Source of the DNA: DASVWH01 sp036389715
GTDB lineage: Bacteria > Acidobacteriota > Blastocatellia > Pyrinomonadales > Pyrinomonadaceae
Reading direction: 5' to 3'
NCBI GenBank assembly: GCA_036389715.1
Contig: DASVWH010000222.1
Coordinates: 1 to 14,213, forward strand
DNA length: 14,213 bases
The translations under genes were made by a program, and so were the position numbers. The notes below the pieces were generated by a model, which saw nothing but the letters and a program-made list of their open reading frames with translations, was not told the DNA's origin and did no database searches. Below, one piece after another: positions 13,579-14,213 of this stretch (positions are counted from its first letter, which is position 1; the number at the start of each line of letters is the position of its first letter).

Positions 13579-14213
13579 ATGATTGAGCAGGTGCAGATAG
13601 ACAGACGGATTTCGTATCCCTGTTATAAATCCTTCGATGAGTTCCTCGACGTGGAGAGATTGAAGTCCCTGGACGGATATCTCAAGCAGAGGATAGCGGA
13701 GCACATGCGTGCGCAAAAAGATATTCAGTTCTACACAGGCCCTTTCCGTTTGGAGAACAGCGGCCCGGATAGACCGGGTTCGAGAATGATCTACCTGGCC
13801 AAGTCCAGGCTTCCAGACAATTATTATGATCTCGACCGGACGGAACTCTGGGAGCTGACGGAAGAGGCTGCCAACTTTCCGCTGCTGATGGAGTTCATAG
13901 AGACCCTGCCCTTCAAGGCTACTGGAAGAATGCTCATCATGTACGATGATGTGGCGAGACCTGTCACGCCGCACAGGGACCACGCGAGCCCTGAACTCTG
14001 CCACGAGTTCATCTGGTTTCGCACGAACCTGGACAAGCCTTTCTACATGCTCAACAATGAGACGAACGAGAAGCTCTACGTCGAGACGTACAGCGCCTGG
14101 TTCGATACCGTCAACCAGTTTCACGGCAGCGACCCGCAGGATGGACTCTCTTTCAGCATCCGCGTCGACGGCCATTTCACGGACGAGTTCAAACGGCGCA
14201 TCCCCGTCCCTGC
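13579..14213 (+). CDS. putative 2-oxoglutarate/Fe(II) oxygenase, aspartyl/asparaginyl hydroxylase-like (3' end outside window)
   Basis: An open frame begins at ATG 13579 and runs off the right edge (211 complete codons). The product starts MIEQVQIDRRISYPCYKSFD. Seen: PHRDH (131-135) supplies an HxD pair (His132, Asp134); after about 48 residues comes QFHGSDPQDGLSFSIRVDG (180-198) with a distal His182 and Arg195. This HxD...H...R arrangement is the iron- and 2-oxoglutarate-binding set of the cupin-fold dioxygenases, and its spacing is like that of aspartyl/asparaginyl beta-hydroxylases. The N-terminal 120 residues show no motif I know. The ATG is the first in-frame Met or Val start after a TAA at 13471, though there is no good Shine-Dalgarno. 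Hand-counted lines of this gene (13681-13740, 13801-13860) are 50-52% G+C, below the genes to the left. Substrate unknown; the hydroxylase could act on a peptide, amino acid or small molecule. Confidence 0.72.
   Translation, partial: MIEQVQIDRRISYPCYKSFDEFLDVERLKSLDGYLKQRIAEHMRAQKDIQFYTGPFRLENSGPDRPGSRMIYLAKSRLPDNYYDLDRTELWELTEEAANFPLLMEFIETLPFKATGRMLIMYDDVARPVTPHRDHASPELCHEFIWFRTNLDKPFYMLNNETNEKLYVETYSAWFDTVNQFHGSDPQDGLSFSIRVDGHFTDEFKRRIPVP

Noticed and set aside
13552..14175. Minus-strand open frame opposite the oxygenase gene
   Set aside because: The plus frame carries a coherent HxD...H...R motif set and a plausible start; the minus frame has none and is explained as an antisense shadow.

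Overview
The window is a G+C-rich bacterial segment in which every credible gene lies on the + strand. It carries part of a surface-polysaccharide (O-antigen or exopolysaccharide) locus, followed by secreted or membrane-anchored repeat proteins. Genome type is inference only: the protein style (long TPR arrays, an exported FecR-like protein, a TPR protein fused to a jelly-roll-like domain next to an O-antigen ligase) reminds me of Acidobacteriota of the Blastocatellia kind, but no rRNA or marker gene is present to confirm it.

Positions 1-5058 hold sugar-nucleotide and assembly enzymes: the 3' part of a NodU/CmcH-type O-carbamoyltransferase, a UDP-glucuronate decarboxylase (UDP-xylose synthase), a GT4 glycosyltransferase of the WcaI/WbuB type, an extended-SDR sugar-nucleotide epimerase/4-ketoreductase and a WecA/WbpL-type polyprenyl-phosphate sugar-1-phosphate transferase. 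Positions 5184-8776 hold a WbpM-type membrane 4,6-dehydratase with an S-M-K catalytic set, and a Wzy_C-family O-antigen ligase/polymerase overlapping it by 4 bp. The order SDR - WbpL-like - WbpM-like matches the known wbpV-wbpL-wbpM module for making and priming with a 2-acetamido-2,6-dideoxyhexose (QuiNAc or FucNAc). A reasonable reading is a lipid-linked glycan primed by such a sugar, containing xylose or a related pentose and O-carbamoyl groups, then polymerised or ligated outside the cytoplasmic membrane. No flippase is in the window.

Positions 8917-13272 hold three exported or anchored proteins. The first is a 665-residue secreted protein with four DIxGGA motifs and 15 back-to-back TPRs. 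The second is a 220-residue secreted FecR-like protein with its own likely promoter, a strong ribosome binding site and a clear intrinsic terminator. The third is a 450-residue membrane-anchored TPR protein with an in-frame 18-bp tandem repeat just before a C-terminal beta-sandwich-like domain. They may form a periplasmic or surface scaffold working with the ligase; this is inference and is the most interesting part of the window.

Positions 13273-13578 are non-coding, with a candidate promoter and a strong hairpin. From 13579 to the right edge there is an open gene, visibly lower in G+C, that looks like an HxD...H...R 2-oxoglutarate/Fe(II) oxygenase of the aspartyl/asparaginyl hydroxylase type.

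Several non-coding signals are also present: degenerate heptamer repeats (489-516), two short tandem duplications in the 2783-2933 spacer, hairpins at 506-524, 5094-5118 and 13477-13508, and an intrinsic terminator at 11807-11850. No tRNA, rRNA, CRISPR array or transposase was seen.
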